Assembly (NCBI GenBank): GCA_023105745.1 | Contig: JALGQZ010000008.1 | Location: 50,954,618-51,018,617, forward strand | DNA length: 64,000 nt | Direction of reading: 5' to 3' | From: Austropuccinia psidii | Lineage: Eukaryota; Basidiomycota; Pucciniomycetes; Pucciniales; Sphaerophragmiaceae | Shown: positions 61,571 to 64,000 of the stretch, piece by piece | Layout: every line of letters begins with the position of its first letter | Position numbering within the stretch: position 1 is the first letter of the stretch | Program-made: the position numbers and the translations under genes | The notes under the pieces: generated by a model | Told to the model about the DNA's origin: nothing | Database searches by the model: none | What the model saw: the letters and a program-made list of their open reading frames with translations, nothing else

Positions 61571-63053
61571 ACAATAAAATTTTAGAGAAATCACAATTTT
61601 TCTTAATTTTACATGGAATAGAGGTTTTTAAGAGAAATTTAAACAAAACAATTAAATAATTGCAATAATCACCTCAGAGATGAAGATTATAATAAGATTA
61701 TCTTTGGTCTTTAATAATATAAAGGTTTTATATGTAAAGAATAAAGAAGTTACCTTTTTATCTAATCATTTAATGTTTTTTTAAGCATCTGAGGGGAAAA
61801 TAGAGTAAAAAGAGCTCTATTTATAGTAAATACCTCCCTCCTGGAGTCCAGCAGGCTTCTAGGAGACGTTTACTGATGCATTCTACTAGAATTGATAAAT
61901 AGCTTAAGGTTTGGTGATGATTACATCATGATCAAACATCTTACCTCATAATTATGCCATTATTTAAAGTTATCACTGTAGCTTTAAGTTTGATGATGTC
62001 ATAGGCTTGGCAGAAGCCTAAGATTTGTGTATTTTATTTGTATTAATCATAATCTAATATTATTCATCAATTTTATCACTTATATAACTGTTAAACTTAA
62101 AATAAGATTACAGTGAGTGATCATAAATGATCAAATTTAAGCTTAAACTTTGATCATTAATAACTTTTAAGTTATACACACTACAGATTTTCTGAGAGTG
62201 GATTCTGATAACTTGGCATTTCCTCTTTACACTGCCAAGAGCATTTCCTTACATCATCAAAACTGTGTTTTTGCTGATTTTCCTTGTAATTCATCCTGTC
62301 TGTCGAAATTTAATATTTTAAACTTCCAACCATGATTTCAAGGGGTTATACCTTGAATATTTTAATAAGAAACAAATCATTCTTCACGAATGAACTAGTA
62401 GAATTCAACTGTCTACTTTTTTTAATTTTGGACCACTTTCACAACAAAGTGGTCAACAGCTCTATTGATTTTAATCAATAATCCCTTACAGGTTTTAACC
62501 TTGTTTATAGCTTGTGAAATAAAGTTAATTTCTGTATTCCTACAGTAATCACGCGATGACTTTATTTTTGGTTTATCACTCTATCATGTATATTTCAAAA
62601 GATATTACCTAAAATCCCTGAATATATGTGTTGACCAAAAAAGTGCATATATTCAGCTTAACTCTTTAAGTATTGACTTTGGAGATTAGCTTCTTAATTG
62701 TTTTATGTGTAGAAGTTTATGGAGAATCCAATGGTACCATTTATTTCATGTGTTGATTCATTGGTATTTGAAATAATTAAGGATGCATGTTTTTTATTAG
62801 GTGTTATTACTTATAACCCCATAAATATTGACTTTACAGATATGCCATAAAAATGGTATATGTGTATTTTACCATGAGGAATGGAATGGTATAATTTATT
62901 TCACATGTTTACTCATTGGTGTTTAAGTTAAACCAAGTTTTATGCCTCATTATGGCATTTTTGTAGCTTTAAGGTAATTATTTTTCAGGTATAATTATTT
63001 TAAATATATCTTGTAGCCTTTTTGGGTATGTGGTAATATCTCAAAGGTTCACA
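61571..63053 (-). repeat. LTR of gypsy family B, copy B3, right piece
   Basis: Continues B3 after the A2 insertion. In minus orientation it begins TGTGAACC (complement of 63046-63053). The TATAAATAG motif is kept at 61817-61826. Confidence 0.88.
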
Positions 63054-63171
63054 TTCTTTACCACCAAAAAAGATTGTACCACAATCTGATATGTGTAATT
63101 AGGGTATGATCCACTGTCCCACCTCTTCAATAGACTTTGTTAGTCTTGAAGGTCAATAATGCTTGATTTTT

Positions 63172-64000
63172 CTACTCTTTAGGTTTTCTTTCATGTCTGA
63201 ACCGTCTTAGTAGTTTATCAGCATTTGTTATATCTTTCTCAAGTAGCCATTCATCTTCTTGAGGTGAATTTCTATACCTTACAAGGTATTCTCTTTCTTT
63301 TTTGTTTCTTTTCCTTCTTTCTTTAAGGACTTTTACAATTTTCTTCTCTTCTCCTTCTTCCAAGGGGGGAATTTCAAGTGGGGGTTTATTTCTTAGTGGA
63401 AGTAACTCCTTATCACTTGAGCTGTAGTTTTTTATAAGACTTACAGGGAAAGTTGGGTGTTTGTTCATTAATTCACCTGAGAGTTCCAAAAGCACAGCAT
63501 TGGGTCCATGAAGTGCTTTTATCATAAATGGTCCTGCAAAGGAATCTTTCAATTTCTTTGGACCTTTTATATAATTGAAATTAAGGGTTGCTACTAGTAC
63601 AAGTCTCCTATCTTGAAGTCAGGTGGTTTTTGACTTTTATCCCATCTTTATTTTGCATATTTGAAAGAATCTTGCATACATCTGTTTGCATGGTGTCTTG
63701 CGTTGTCAAGCATTATCTTAAAACTGCTTGCTGTTGGATGTATATACACTAAGTCCTTTTGGAGGGTATCATAATGAAGTCTTGGATTCCAACCTTTTTC
63801 TAGCATTGCCGGTGTTTTGCCAGTAGAGGAATGGATTGATGTTTTATATGACAGTTCAAGGGATGGTATTAGTGTACACCAATCATGGGTAAAACCATCA
63901 GAATCTTTGAATTATAGTCCATAAGCACAGAATGTTCTAATCATGTCCTCCAAGGTTTGTATCATTCTTTCTGCTAAACCATTGGTTTGAGGATGGTAAG
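63172..64000 (-). pseudogene. pol of gypsy B3, C-terminal part (runs off window)
   Basis: Minus strand. The chromodomain (EREYLVRYRNSPQEDEW, LRRFRHERKPKE) ends at 63172 and is open from 63552. Upstream the frame is broken near 63590-63605, then DKSH, ILDN, EKGWNPRL and AYELS-like fragments of the integrase C-terminal part follow, with stops near 63645 and 63915. At the window edge the sequence encodes the region just after the integrase catalytic glutamate ([17 protein letters not shown]). The rest lies outside the window. Confidence 0.85.

Noticed and set aside
1..64000. tRNA, rRNA or other structured RNA genes
   Set aside because: No cloverleaf boxes or rRNA signature were noticed in reading; a dedicated scan (tRNAscan, Infernal) would be decisive.

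Overview
The window is a block of nested transposable elements from an AT-rich eukaryotic genome. I infer a rust fungus (Pucciniales). The gypsy polyproteins have a wording I associate from memory with rust genomes (CHxC..HxxxxC zinc knuckle, [21 protein letters not shown]-terminal chromodomain ending RRFRHERRP). They sit beside MULE transposons that carry an OTU protease, short GT-AG introns and very low CpG. No rRNA, tRNA, CRISPR array or intact cellular gene was found.

Left block, 1-24900. An LTR of gypsy family B (minus strand) is split by a MULE (78-15935). The MULE is split by a gypsy family A element (A1, 2549-14080), which is itself split by a family D solo LTR (7500-8053). Exact target-site duplications mark the MULE (TAAATAAA), A1 (ATATC) and D (AAGAA), so the order of insertion can be read. 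Next to it a second family B element (B1, 17791-22790, minus) is inserted into the internal remnant of the first and cut off by a D LTR (22791-23335). An unrecognised CpG-rich reading frame follows (23515-24877).

Middle block, 24900-36540. This part lacks A/B/C elements. It holds a decayed gag-protease polyprotein (family E, about 27180-31758) and then low-complexity AT-rich DNA with microsatellites and a CpG-rich set of diverged tandem repeats of about 240-290 bp (34330-35530).

Right block, 36540-64000. A second MULE end (36540) is broken by a third family B element (B2, 37881-42676, minus), which is broken by a family C element (LTR 42677-44115, pol 44140-47445, minus). The 5' part of C is replaced by a 21-bp palindromic tandem array (47434-48075) that runs into a MULE right end (to 48606). 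A further B LTR (B3) follows, split by a second family A element (A2, 48940-61565, TSD TAGTT), itself split by a solo LTR of family F (54626-56453, TSD CCTAG). B3 pol runs off the window end.

All elements carry stops or frameshifts. The polyproteins encode the usual Ty3/gypsy order: gag, zinc knuckle, aspartic protease, reverse transcriptase, RNase H, integrase, chromodomain. The MULE encodes a FAR1-like DNA-binding region, a DDE transposase, an AT-hook and an OTU protease. The more unusual observations are inverted segments with different breakpoints inside both A2 LTRs, two nonsense codons shared by A1 and A2 in gag, conserved paired dyads in LTR D, the palindromic heptad array, and the CpG-rich islands that contrast with the CpG-poor transposons.
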